A stretch of 64,000 nt of DNA, from assembly GCF_040802235.1 (NCBI RefSeq), contig NC_133157.1, forward strand, positions 32,939,501 to 33,003,500, in the 5' to 3' direction. The translations under genes and the position numbers were made by a program. Shown one piece after another: positions 45,111 to 55,753 of the stretch. Every line of letters starts with the position of its first letter. The first letter of the stretch is position 1. The stretch comes from Manis javanica (taxonomy: Eukaryota > Chordata > Mammalia > Pholidota > Manidae). The notes under the pieces were generated by a model that was given only the letters and a program-made list of their open reading frames with translations, made no database searches and was not told the origin of the DNA.

Positions 45111-45844
45111 TAGCTAGCATCCCTGAAACCAATCAGATTATGACTGTGAGACTCCCGTTGCAGAAAACCTGACAGTGCTAGTGGGCTTGTATTTAAGTCC
45201 TCCTGGGCTGCAGAAACATGCTGCTCTGTTCTTGATCACCTCTTGCTTCTTAACACAAAACAAAGCAAACCGAAACAAATACAGACTTCCTTCTCTGCCT
45301 CTGACATCACCTTATCCAATGTGCCTCAGCTCTGGCCTGCCCTGGTCCTGGCTCCTCACAAAAGCAGTCCTTGACTCTGCCTAACCAGCCTTGGAGATAC
45401 CCCTGATTCTCACTGACCCCAGCCTCCTTGGGCCCTGGGCTGACCTACGGCCCCCAAGCCCTATCTGGTTCCTTTCTACCCCACTTTCCACTTCCTCCTT
45501 GCCATAGGCTCCACAGCCCCTTCTGCTGGGCCTTCAGGCTGCCTGACCCAGAACTTTATGTCCTCATACCCCTCTGACCCACTTCTGGCTCTTCCTGGCC
45601 TAATTTGTCCTACTGCCAATAAGTTCCCCATGCCCATGGTAGTCTTGAAAACTGCTATCAGACTGGGTTTGGGACTGAAAAGCTACTGCACTCAGTAGGT
45701 TTGCAAACCACAATTTATGCTGCAATTGCCGGAGGACAGGCAGTTTGACCATTAAGATGCATCACTGCAAAACAATTCAACTAATTTGCTTTCCTAGCAC
45801 TCACTTGTAGACCAGGCCTCAAAGGACAGGGACCTATTGTTATC
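45111..45844. other. Unassigned C-rich intergenic DNA
   Basis: Pyrimidine-rich; no repeat or gene recognised. Confidence 0.35.
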
Positions 45845-46022
45845 AAAGGAACTTTCAAATTGCTTCCAAATTTTAGCTATAGCAGAATCACCTGGAGGGC
45901 TTGCTGGGCCACAACTCCCAGTTTCTGAAGGTCTGGAAGTCAGAAAGACAATCTGTATTTCTAACAGGTTCTCAGGTAAGGCTGATGTTTTGATCCAGGG
46001 ACCCCAGTTTGAGAACCCCTGG
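45845..46022 (+). repeat. MER5A hAT-Charlie MITE
   Basis: 'agcagaatcacctggagggc', 'tctgtatttctaacaggttc' and 'cagtttgagaacccctgg' are the standard MER5A blocks in order. Confidence 0.8.
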
Positions 46023-46027
46023 TCTAG

Positions 46028-46212
46028 TCCAGTGGTTTTCAAAACTGCCTGCACATCAGACTCACCTGAGGAGTTAAAAAAAAAAAACTACAAATGCCTG
46101 AATCCACCCTCTGAAATTCTGATTTGATTGGTCTGGAATACAGACTGGTCTCCAGGAATTGTATAAGCTCTGTAGGTGACTCTAATGTCCAGCTAGGGTT
46201 GAGAATTCTGCT
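46028..46212 (+). repeat. Second MER5-type MITE in tandem
   Basis: Begins 'cagtggttttcaaaactgcc' and ends 'gctagggttgagaattctg', the inverted ends of this hAT group. The A-run at about 46076-46087 is internal. Confidence 0.7.
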
Positions 46213-46269
46213 CTCATTTCTTCAGCAGAGACTGGGCTAGGGGTGGGGAGCTCTCCTAATCCCCAGCAG

Positions 46270-46440
46270 GGACCCTTGAGTAAGATCATCAGATAAAATA
46301 TAGGGCACCCAGGTAAATTTGAACTGCAGATAAACAATTAATATTTTATTATAAATATGTCCCCAAAATTGCATAGGTGTCCTTTTTTTGTTACTCCTGT
46401 TTTGTTTTGCTAAATCTGGCAACCCTACCCTTAGATGCTT
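46270..46440. repeat. Palindromic MITE-like element, copy 2
   Basis: 'ataaaatatagggcacccag', 'gcagataaacaattaatatt' and the end 'tgctaaatctggcaacccta' match the element at 29892-30062 and its usual 'taaatctggcaaccctac' end. Confidence 0.65.
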
Positions 46441-46489
46441 CCATAACACAGAATGAAAAATAATGATCTGCCAGCTCCCATTTCCTAAA

Positions 46490-46605
46490 CATTAACACTG
46501 AGACCCCAGAGGTCACCTAGGAAATCAGAAGAAAGCCAGGATAAGAACTCAGGAATCTCAACCTTACTCCACAACTCTTTTCCTTCCATCACACTTAACT
46601 GCACT
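46490..46605 (-). repeat. MIR SINE 5' part
   Basis: 'cagaggtcacctaggaaatc' and 'aactcaggaatctcaacctt' fit the reverse MIR tRNA-like end. Confidence 0.6.
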
Positions 46606-47429
46606 AAAGACATTTATACCTTTCTCTTGGGGGGGTTATTGTCCATTGCCTGGAGGGGACTTCAAAGAGGTATGATTTCTGCCCTCTCTACTGCCCCAGT
46701 CCTCACCTCTACCCCTCTTTTTACTGTTACAGGTATCACAGAGGCTGTCCTGGAATATGGCCATGCTCAGGGCCATATTGTTAATGGCCACCTCAGAGAG
46801 GAAGTGGATTGGAAGTGGTACCAGCCAGAGACAGCTGTGAGGGAGAGCCCATAATTGGGTAACACAAAGAGAAGTGAGATTTGGCACAAGCAAACTATAG
46901 GCAAAGCATGTTGGGAGAGGACACTCGCAATTAGTTGTAAATTCTCTGGGAAAAGATCAAGGCAACAGCATAAACAGCTCAATTAAACTGTTGGCTCAAT
47001 GCTCAATGTGCCATAATGGTCACAACACAGCCTTTAATCTAGGTATAGAGGATTATCTTTTGACCCATAATGAGATTCCTAAGATTAGTTGTACCTGAGG
47101 TGGAGGGAACAACAGAGCTGGCTCATTGACACAGGACAGGCTTGTATGTGTGCATGACTGGGACTTGTGTGGAAGGGGCTATCTGGACGCCGCAACTTTC
47201 CTGGAGTCCCCTCTGGATGATGGGAAGCCAGGGATGAACCTCATTCTGCTTCCTCTGCTTAAGAGACATGGTCTAGAACAGAACCCCAGAACACATCTAT
47301 TTTAAAAATGTAGCAAGTCCGACAAGCTCCTAGCTCCAGACCAAAGCTAACAGACACTAGCACCACATCTGAGGCAGACAGAGATATCAAGCTTTAGTTC
47401 TCTGCCATGCTACCCTCTATGATCAACGA
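46606..47429. other. Unassigned intergenic DNA
   Basis: No repeat or gene recognised. Confidence 0.35.
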
Positions 47430-48260
47430 CTCACATTCACTCATTCATTCCACAAATAGTTATCACATACCTACTAGGTGTCAGGCACTGTTCTACACAC
47501 TGGAGATATGCAGTTAACAAAAAGCAAAGGTCCCTTGCCCATTATGGAGCAAGACAAAGAATAAACAAGGAAAATAGTGAACTGTGCTGTGTGTGTGAAA
47601 TAGGACTGAGTAATACTCAGAAAAATAAAGCAGGGAAGAAGGAGAAAGTGTTGAGTTGGGAGAACAATTCTAGTTTTGGTGCCCAGGGGATGCCTCACTG
47701 AGCGTGTGATGTTTAAATGAAAACCTTAAGAGAGTGAAGGCTGAGCTATGGGGACAGCTAGGGGAAAGAATTTCAGGCAAAGGAGATGTAGTATAAAGGC
47801 CCCAAAGTGAGAGTGTTAAAGAAATAGTAAAGAGGCAGCCTGGCTGGAGCAGGAAAAAGGACAGTATAAAATGAAATTGGAAATTTAAGGGGACAAGATC
47901 ATTTAAAACCTTACCCATCACTGGAAGGATTTTGGCATTTACTGTTAGAGAAATGGGGACTTAATGGGAGATTTGAGCAGAGGAGGGACATAAACAAATT
48001 CATTTTTAATAGGATCACTGGCTGCTGTGTCAAGACATAAGCAGGAAAATGGGTAAGAGACGCCTGCAATGATCCAGGCAAGAGATGAAGGGTATTAGAC
48101 TGGGGAGGGAGCAATGGAGGTGGTGAGAAGGGCTAAAATTCTGCATATTCCTTGCTGATGCTTTGAGTTGGAAGGAAAGGTGTCAAAGATGACTGAGGGT
48201 TTTTGCTTCAGATCTTCATTGAGCATTAATGACTTCCAAATCCATACTTCTAGCCCAGAC
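47430..48260 (-). repeat. Long L2 LINE 3' region
   Basis: One of the longest L2 copies here: 'actcattcattccacaaata', 'aggtgtcaggcactgttcta', 'aaggccccaaagtgagagtg', 'cagcctggctggagcaggaa', 'ggatcactggctgctgtgtc', 'caatgatccaggcaagagat' in reverse order. Confidence 0.9.
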
Positions 48261-48554
48261 TCTTAACATTTGATGGACTGAACTGAAAGAAGTAGATGCT
48301 TCCTTTGGGCTGGTGGCACCATGTCTCCAGGCCTCCTACCAGTGGTATAGTCTACCTCCAGATAATAGGAGGATGCAGAGAAAAGAGTTGCCATGTCCCC
48401 ACCTTGCTCTAAAATGAGAGTATTAGACAGGCAGAAACAGAAACAGGGCTATAACCAAACCTTCCAATAAGAAAATTGAACACAAAGTGGGGTGAGGGTC
48501 AGGGACAAGAAACTGAAAACTGCTGAGAATGGTGGGCATAGTGTTGAGTTTGTG
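48261..48554. other. Unassigned intergenic DNA
   Basis: Nothing recognisable. Confidence 0.35.
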
Positions 48555-48700
48555 ATGTCAAGACTGGGTGCCAATCTCAGCTGTGCTTCTTGACTCAGTA
48601 CCTTCCTTCACTGGTCCCAGTCTTCCCTCTGTGAAATGGAGTAGCTGGCTCTCTGAAAAAGAGAGACTGTCCAGCTCTAACCCTCTGTAGAGCTCTGATT
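48555..48700 (+). repeat. MIR SINE
   Basis: 'gggtgccaatctcagctgtg', 'cttcttgactcagtaccttc', 'cttccctctgtgaaatggag'. Confidence 0.7.
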
Positions 48701-50479
48701 CTTTTCCTAAAAGTCCCTGTCTCCTCAAACCATGCAACACACAAACTGCTTCTCCAACATTGTCCTTAGGAAACTTTTCTGGTTCCCTTCAGAATCTGAG
48801 TCTTGTAAGGTGTGTTTCTACTAGTTCCCAAAGAAAACACTCATGCTTTTTTGCCTGCTTGAAATAAATACTACCTTAGACCAGGTACCCCATCTATAAA
48901 CTGGAAATAACACCATACTGCAGGGATGCTAAGCAGGGTTAATTATATACAGAATGTGTAGGGGGTGAGCAAATACACAAGTGCTCTGAAAGTTCTTGGC
49001 ATAATACTATAGCATTACAGTCATTTTGTCTTGCAAATTATACCCCAGCCGAGGCATCACATGGAAAAGTGGGTCTGACCCCATGGCCCGCTGAAAGCAA
49101 AATGGAAAAAATAAGTTGTGAAATATAACTTCTCTTCCCAAACCTTTGGAAAAGGAAGAGATAACTCTTCCATGTGCAACCCACATGCAGGGAACAAATT
49201 TCCAGACCCTGGAGAGGACTTTCTTGTCCGAGTGGCCTGGCCTGTTGCCAGGATCTAGTTGTTCCTCCTTCCAGAGCACAGAAGCAGAGATGGAAAGGGA
49301 GGAAGCCAGACAGGATTTGTGGTTGGCTGAAAGGTGGGGCTTATGATGAGGATGCCTTGCCTTTCAGGTTTTCTATTTGGGCCTCCCTTACTTGAGGGAT
49401 AATTAAGTGCTTATGTAGCAGAGTAGTGATTTAAAAGGTAATTTGAGATATTTAAGTCTAGGGATACCCAAAATAAACTTCTTAGCCCAGCGTAACTTCT
49501 GGGTCCCCCCCACGATCTGCCAGACACATTACTCTCTCTCTTATACACACACTCCCTAAATTATTTCCAATGAAATGCTAAATAAGTAGATCTCAGGCAA
49601 TGAAGGGGCTGTGTAGTTGGTGATGGTGTCTGTGATTGTGGCAGGTCATATTGTGCGTTTGGAAAATTTAACTGGCTCATAGAGGATGGCAGTCTTGTCC
49701 GACCAGAGAGAGAGGGCAAATAGGTTGATCCTGAAGAACAGTCTGCAGTCAATTCCACTGCATCCCCCATATACCCCCACCCCATGTAGCTATAGGTCAG
49801 AGCACAGGCTTCAGAGTAAGACCTGAGTTGGAGTCCTGGTTCTGTGTGGCCTCAGGCACAGGAAGAAGCAAGTTTTCCAGCTCTCCATGTCCAAAGTCTG
49901 ACTGAGTTTGCCCTGTACCTCCAGCATAGCCAGGGTTGTGTCCTGGCCAAAAAAGCCTCTGGCCTTGCTACTCCCACCCCCACCGCCCCTGCCCCGCCCA
50001 ATAGGTCCCACTTTTCCTTTACAGGATACTGGGAAAAAATAGACTCCAAAACTATCCATCATATACAGATGGCAAGTGAAGATTACTAATGATTTGGGAT
50101 ACCATTAGTATATCAGCCTTTTTAGAGAATTTCTCAGATCTCAGGTCTTAGATCTCACACATTAGGGTAAATGATGTTCTGGGGCTTGCCCAGCCAAATT
50201 CAAAGGAGCAACGACTCTACTGGCAGTTACCTCATTTCCAGACAGCTCTTCTGTCTCAACCGGGCATGCTGCCTGTCAGGAAAGGCTTCACTGAGCAAGC
50301 TGTGCCCCCCTGCCTTGGCCTCAGTTTCCTCACTTTCGCTTAATAATCAAAGGCAGTAGCAGGCAGGGAACTGGCATCCAGGCCCACCTGGGTGACCTTC
50401 CTCCGGGTCTTAGGTTGGTAGTGAACAGGGATAAGTCCCGACTCCCTCAGAGGTGAAATGATAACAAACGTACCGACCT
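48701..50479. other. Repeat-poor DNA upstream of the CpG island
   Basis: Contains a short MIR piece (about 49793-49860, 'agcacaggcttcagagtaag') and possible MIR traces at 48860-49000. Otherwise unassigned. As the 1.8 kb directly upstream of the SHB promoter it is a reasonable place for proximal regulatory sites, but none is identified. Confidence 0.4.
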
Positions 50480-50994
50480 CCCCTTAGCTTAGCTCCGGGG
50501 TTGGCGAGGGGCGGGCCCCTGCCGCCTACCCAGGCCGCGTCGGTCATCCGGATTGCTCATGCACTCAGCACAGATTCCTCCGAATATCTGGCACTGGGGG
50601 CTCGAACCGGAGTCTCCGTCCCTTTAAGAAGGGGATAAACACCCTGTCCTTAAGGGATCTTCAGCACCGCATTTCCTCTGCGCAGGCCACGCCGTGAGCT
50701 AGAAATGTTTAGTGTTAATCCACCTCCGCACCTCACCCTAACAGCGGGGATCTCTGAGGTGCTCCAGCGCGCGGGCCTCAGGAGATGCGGACGGGTTTGG
50801 CCTCTTCGCGCTGCCGGCTCCTGCTAGCAACCTCTCGCCCTAGGCGGTGGCGGGCAGCGAGCAAGGCGGGGCCCGCAGCGCCGCGGGACCCTGGCGCTCT
50901 CAGGCGCGACCCGGGGGCTGGCGCCAAGGCGGCCGCGGGAGGTGGCGAGTGCTGCTGCGGAGCGGTGAGCGGGAGGAGGTCGCGAGCGCGAGGA

Positions 50995-51112
50995 GGGCGG
51001 GGCCTGGACCGGGGTCTGGCGGCCGGGCCCGTGGGGCGGGCGGGGCGGGGCCTGGGGGGCGGGGCGCGCGCGGGCCCGGAGGGGGCGGGGCCGTGGCGCG
51101 GGGCGGGCCCTG
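50995..51112. promoter_or_regulatory. Cluster of GC boxes (Sp/KLF-type sites)
   Basis: GGGCGG cores occur repeatedly: 50995-51002, several overlapping in 51033-51052, about 51056-51065, 51081-51090 and about 51099-51108. This density is typical of TATA-less CpG-island core promoters. Confidence 0.8.
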
Positions 51113-51477
51113 GCGGCCGGAGTGTGACACACGCGGCGGGTCGGGAGGCCGCGGCAGCGGCGCGGCAGGCGCCGCCGGGACGGGCACGGGCGTGCGGTCT
51201 CAGGCGGGCGCCGGCTGCCTCCCTCCGTCGCTCGCTCGCTCTCCCACCCGCTTGCTCTCTGGCTGCGGGGCCGGGCTCGCCCCGGCGCTCTCTGGAAGGA
51301 AGAAGGGGGGCCGAGGACGCTGACAAGTTCCCGCAGCAGCCGCGGATCCCGGCCAAGGCAGAGGCTGTGGCTTCGACGGGGCAGGAGGGCGCTCCGCAGC
51401 TAAGCGCACGGCTAGAACGTCGGAGGAAGGGGGCACCTGAGCCTTTCTCTCTCCGAGGAGCCGCGGGCCGGGATCCC

Positions 51478-51600
51478 ATGAGACGCGCGCTCGCGGGGCA
51501 CGAGATCCGAAGCCCGGGCGACGCGCGACGGAGGCGGAAGGCGGGGCTGCAGCCTCCGGAGCTCGTGAGCGGCCGGCAGGAGGCGGCGGAGAGAACTTGA
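51478..51600 (+). CDS. Upstream ORF 1 in the SHB 5' leader (40 codons)
   Basis: Begins ATGAGACGC at 51478 and ends with TGA at 51598-51600, 139 bases before the SHB start. The peptide is Arg-rich (MRRALAGHEIRSPGDARRRR at its start). The ATG context is weak (C at -3, A at +4), so many ribosomes would be expected to scan past it. It is only an uORF if the transcription start lies upstream of 51478, which the promoter layout suggests. Confidence 0.45.
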   Translation: MRRALAGHEIRSPGDARRRRKAGLQPPELVSGRQEAAERT

Positions 51601-51684
51601 ACTTGGCGTCGGAAGCCGGCGCCCCGGACGCCCCCAGCCGGGGCAGGGGCGCCGAGGGACCTGGGCGGCAGCGCTGCCCCCCGA

Positions 51685-51726
51685 ATGGCCGCGGCGGCGG
51701 ACCGGGCTCCCGCGCCGCGGCCCTAG
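51685..51726 (+). CDS. Upstream ORF 2 in the SHB 5' leader (13 codons)
   Basis: ATGGCCGCGG at 51685 opens a frame reading MAAAADRAPAPRP and closing at TAG 51724-51726. Its stop is only 13 bases before the SHB ATG and it is in a different frame. The +4 G improves its context but -3 is C. Such a short uORF close to the start could reduce initiation at SHB. Confidence 0.5.
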   Translation: MAAAADRAPAPRP

Positions 51727-51739
51727 GCGGCCTCTCGCC

Positions 51740-52453
51740 ATGGCCAAGTGGCTGAACAAGTACTTCAGCTTGGGCAACAGCAAGACCAAGAGCCCCCCGC
51801 AGCCGCCGCGGCCAGACTACCGCGAGCAGCGGCGCCGGGGCGAGCGGCCCTCGCAGCCCCCGCAAGCTGTGCCGCAGGCCCCCGCGGCCGCCTCGGCGTC
51901 CTGCGGAACGGCTGCCGCCTCCTGCTTCTCGGCCTCGTCGGGATCGCTGCCCGACGACAGCGGCAGTACCAGCGATCTCATCCGCGCCTACCGCGCACAG
52001 AAGGAGCGCGACTTCGAGGACCCCTACAACGGGCCCGGCTCCTCGCTCCGCAAACTGCGCGCCATGTGCCGCCTGGACTACTGCGGGGGTGGCGTGGAGC
52101 CGGGCGGCGGCCAGCGCGCCTTTTCGGCTTCGTCCGCGTCGGGCGCCGCGGGCTGCTGCTGTGCCTCCTCCGGCGCGGGCGCCGCCGCGTCCTCGTCCTC
52201 GACCTCGAGCTCCCCGCACCTCTACCGCAGCAGCAGCGAGCGGCGGCCCGCCACGCCGGCCGAGGTGCGCTACATCTCCCCCAAGCACCGGCTCATCAAG
52301 GTGGAGAGCGCAGCGGGCGGTGTGGGAGATCCCCCGGGGGTCTCCTGCTCGGGCGGCCGCACCTGGAGCCCGACAGCCTGCGGTGGCAAGAAACTGCTCA
52401 ACAAGTGTGCTTCCTCGGCCGCGGAGGAGAGCGGGGCCGGCAAGAAGGACAAG
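51740..52453 (+). CDS. SHB: SHB coding exon 1 (residues 1-238, partial)
   Basis: SHB is a cytoplasmic adaptor that links activated receptors (PDGFR, FGFR1, VEGFR2, T-cell receptor) to Src, FAK, PLC-gamma and PI3K signalling. The start MAKWLNKYFSLGNSKTKSPP is the recognised SHB N-terminus. The ATG is in a strong context (gccATGG). Visible features are a proline-rich segment at 19-25 (PPQPPRP) and another at 37-48, the type that binds SH3 domains; the conserved block SDLIRAYRAQKERDFEDPYN at 78-97; tyrosines at 27, 84, 96, 114, 162 and 178; and a Ser/Ala-rich linker at about 128-158. The exon ends after Lys238 in phase 0 at AAG|GTAAGG. Human SHB is about 509 residues, so just under half is here. 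The PTB-like region and C-terminal SH2 domain are in later exons outside the window. No stop or frameshift interrupts the frame. Confidence 0.95.
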
Positions 52454-52459
52454 GTAAGG
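52452..52459 (+). other. SHB: Splice donor of SHB exon 1
   Basis: AG|GTAAGG with the cut after 52453 is a near-consensus 5' splice site. It falls where the protein stops matching SHB: the next residues of known SHB begin VTIADDY, while read-through here gives VRHLASP. Confidence 0.9.
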
Positions 52460-52486
52460 CACCTGGCCTCTCCCGATGTTCCAGAG

Positions 52487-52545
52487 CCATTGTTGTGCAC
52501 AAGGAAACTGAGGCACAGCTCTGATTACGAGCCCCGTTTCAACTT
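52487..52545 (-). repeat. MIR-like scrap just inside intron 1
   Basis: 'acaaggaaactgaggcacag' followed by 'ctctgattacgagcccc' resembles the reverse MIR centre. It lies 33 bases after the donor. Confidence 0.4.
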
Positions 52546-52839
52546 CAGGCTAGGACCCTGGAGTCAGGGCTCCCACGCTGCTTCCCTATTCTGCCCCCTT
52601 GCACGCTCTTTCCTCTGGATCGCCGGCCTTCTGACAGTCTGTTTTGCTGCTGCTCCCAAAATGTCCCATCTCTGAGCCCACAGCCAGGTGCCCTCTTCGG
52701 AAGTAGCCTGACGAGCGCGCCCCGCCCCGCTCGTCCCGGAGACACCCAGCCGGCCCTTAACCTCCGCCCCCCGGGGGTTAAGTCAGAGTCAGAGCTGTCA
52801 CGGACTTAAAGGAGAGTTTACTCTTCTCTGCCCTCCCTC

Positions 52840-52935
52840 CCCCAACTTCTCCCACTCTGTAGATGGGAAACTGAGGGCCAGGAAAGGACTCGCCCGCTGT
52901 TACACAGCATTCTCGGTGGCAGATCCGGACCGGCT
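52840..52935 (-). repeat. MIR SINE fragment
   Basis: 'gtagatgggaaactgagggc', 'caggaaaggactcgcccgct' and 'gttacacagcattctcggtg' match reverse MIR. Confidence 0.65.
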
Positions 52936-54589
52936 CTCTCTAAACGTGTATAATGTAAATCCCTGGCTTGCCCCGCCCCGCCCCATCCCCAGCGCCAGGT
53001 TTCCAAATCCAGGCGGCCTATTGTACCCGAGCTGCACTGGGAACCACCCCCACGCGTGCTTTTCTGGTTGAGATGCGCTCCTCTGTCAGTTCCTCCCGTC
53101 GCGCATGAGGGGGTCCGTCTTTCAGTCTGGCTGGAAAGAGACCCACCCCTGCAATCCTCACCTTCTTCCTTCCTGACCCCACCACACCCCATGCTGTCCC
53201 AGGGTTAAGGGGGCGCGACTTTGTGACAGCTCCTGTCCCTGAGGTATCATGCCATCCTGATCCCCCCCAACCTTTGAAACACGCCAGTTAATTAGAGACA
53301 GACTGGGCCCTCTCCTCCCCCTTCACACTCCTGTGACACCGTCCCTTCCCCCATAAAATAGTACTTGTTCTGTCTACTTTGGGTGGGGGAAGTGTTTTGA
53401 TTACATCTGAGGCCCAGTGCCCTGTGATGGCTGTCAGGCCACTGTCCCTCTTGTTCTCCCCACCTACCGCCAACCTCCCAAAGGTAAACTTTTGCCCAGG
53501 TGTTGACTGGGAGAAAACTGATAAAGAGTCTGAGTTCCTTTTAGAACTGGATGTCCAGACAGGAGGAAGACAGGCTTCTACCTGCCAGCTGGTGCTTGGA
53601 AAGGGGTCTTTTTTGTTTTCCAGGTAGGAGGAGTAGGGATATGTCCCTCCTTTTATTTTTCTGCCTGGCTTCCTGCCCTGGAGTTGCCATATTCCTGAAG
53701 TAACCCATCCCTACTGGGTCTGCTGAAGGCGAAACAGGCAGTGTGTGGAACCTCCCTCTGGGGCCACTTTGGGGAAGCATGGACTCTGGGTTTCCTAAGC
53801 ATCCAGGATGCCTCCCCTAGATGAGGAGCTGGGAGCCAGGTGGCCACCCAGGTACTGCCTTGGGAAAAGGGGCGATTTTCTCTGGGAGCACCCAGGATCA
53901 TGAGCTTAAGGTTGATCTATGAGGGAAACACCAAAAGGGCCCCCTGCTGTCTTATGTATGGCTCAGGCTTGGCTAGGTGCTGGCCTGAGAAAACCTGAAG
54001 TTCTTGGGTATGGAATATGTGAGGTAAGCCTGGCCTAGCTCTGAAGGATTCATAGCTACCACAGTGCTGAGCTCCCTGTGTCCCCCCTTGTTACCCTTGA
54101 CCTACCTCCCAGGTGGGCAACTCTTTCTTTCCCAGTGCTTGTGGTTCTGCCTGTTCACTAAGCCTTCTTTTATGGTTTTCAAAACTTTAGTAATCATTTT
54201 TTCTAATTACAATTAAAGTTATTTCAAATACTGAGGAATATTATGTTTTATAGCTGGAATGTTAAGTGTGTAAAGACTTGGCTTCAGTTTGCCCTCAGGT
54301 ATTTCTCATAGGTCTTCTCTGTGTCCTTCCCTGCTGGGTGCTGGAGGGCCTCTCAGTGAATGCCCTGGCCCAGGCTACGGCATGCATGAGTGCTGTGATG
54401 GGGACTTGTGTTAGAGGAGGGCTGAAGCTGGGGGTGGTCAGGGAAGCCCGTTATTCTGGGGGTGGAGTGGGGACCATAGTTGACTGCGGAAGAGAAACTG
54501 GCGCTTCAGGGGACCACAGATCCCTGTGGCTGGAACTGAGGGGTTAGAGTTGGGCAGGATCCCAGAGGGGCAGCAGGACCTGGGTCAGG

Positions 54590-54700
54590 GAAGACCTTGT
54601 AAGCTAAGCACAGTGACGGCCAATGAAGGCATTTAGCTGCTAAATGAAGTGAGCAGGTAAGGTTTTTCTGAAAAAGATCTCTCTGGGCTGCATTCCACTT
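54590..54700 (-). repeat. L2 LINE fragment
   Basis: 'aagaccttgtaagctaagca' and 'aaaaagatctctctgggctg' are reverse L2. Confidence 0.7.
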
Positions 54701-54865
54701 ATTAGGTTATGACTTTGAGCCCTTTGATCTTTTGAGAAATTGTTCCAATCCCAGAGATCGAGATATTGCGGCTACCAGATGTTCTTTCTAACAAGGAGTG
54801 GAGACAGCCAGCAAGAGTCGCACTACACAGTTGTTCTCAAACCAGCACCGGTAGGGCTGGTTAAA

Positions 54866-55753
54866 ACAGATTGCCAGGACCACACACCAATCACAGTGGC
54901 TAATATCAAAAAGCCAAGAAATAACAAGTGTTGGTAAGGATGTGGAGAAAACAGAACCCTGGTACACTGTTGGTGGGAATGTGAAGTGGTGCACACACTG
55001 TGGAAAGCAGTATGGAGGTTGCTCAAAAAACTAAAAATAGAAATAGCATATGACCCAGTAATTCCACTTCTTATGTACCTGAAGAAAAGAAAACCACTAA
55101 TTCAAATAGATAAATCCATTCCTATGTTTATTGCAGCATTATCTACAATAGCCAAGATAGGGAAGCAAACTAAGTGTCATTGATAGATGAATGGATAAAG
55201 AATATATGATATATATGTATACCATAAAATATTACTCAGCCATAGAAAAGAATGAAATCTTGCCATTTGGGACAACATGGAATGGACTAGAGGGTATTAT
55301 GCTAAGTGAAATAAGTCAGACAGAGAAAGACAATTACCATATGATTTCACTTACAAGTGGAATTAAAACAAAACAAAACTAATAAACTAACAACAGAAAC
55401 AGACTCATACAGAGAACAAAATTAACAGTTGTTAGAGGGTAGGGCAGGAACCCATAGGGCTGTTGAATGCCCCACTGGGTATCAGGCCCTTTGTTTTTAA
55501 CATTGATCTACAGTGGTTTCCACAGGGGAGGGGAGGGTGGAGGCAGAATAGGTGAAAGGAATAAAAAGATACAGATTTCCAATTATAAACAAGTCATGGT
55601 CTTGAAAAGTCTAGCATAGGAATAGATGGGAACTGCACTTGTCCTGGTAAGCATTTAGCAATGTATATAATTGATGAGTCACTATGTTGAACACCTGAAA
55701 TTGTATCAACAATGCTTCAATTAAAAAAAAAAGGCACACAGATTGCCAGGACC
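54866..55753 (+). mobile_element. 5'-truncated L1 with perfect 16-bp TSD
   Basis: TSD acagattgccaggacc at 54866-54881 and 55738-55753. The body starts 'acacaccaatcacagtggct', contains 'gttggtaaggatgtggagaa' and 'acaatagccaagataggg', and ends in an A tail at about 55723-55732. ORF2 C-terminal remnants (54986-55382) are broken. The 94 bases at 55423-55516 are foreign to L1 and copied from nearby DNA. Confidence 0.95.
55423..55516 (+). repeat. Local duplication copy inside the intronic L1
   Basis: Replaces or interrupts the L1 3' UTR between 'agagaacaaaat' and 'ggtttccacaggggagggga', where L1s normally read straight through. It aligns gap-free to 56177-56270 with about 10 mismatches in 94 by eye. 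Confidence 0.9.

Larger units (their letters stand above)
50480..52780 (+). promoter_or_regulatory. SHB: CpG island promoter of SHB
   Basis: Composition switches abruptly to GC-rich with frequent CpG from about 50,480, peaks at 50,780-52,460 and fades by about 52,780. The island covers the presumed transcription start, the 5' leader, the whole coding part of exon 1 and the first bases of intron 1. No TATA box was seen upstream, so dispersed initiation is expected. The exact start site cannot be read from sequence; the leader is probably several hundred bases long. Confidence 0.85.

Noticed and set aside
50785-51600. 271-codon plus-strand ORF upstream of SHB
   Set aside because: Low-complexity Arg/Gly/Ala frame through promoter and leader with no family resemblance. 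Only its last 40 codons matter, as a possible uORF.
51200-52516. 438-codon minus-strand ORF across the CpG island
   Set aside because: It is the antisense shadow of the SHB exon in very GC-rich DNA, where stop codons are rare. Its Ala/Arg/Pro/Gly-rich composition has no domain.
51748-52524. 258-codon +1-frame ORF overlapping SHB exon 1
   Set aside because: Overlaps the true frame entirely and is explained by GC bias.
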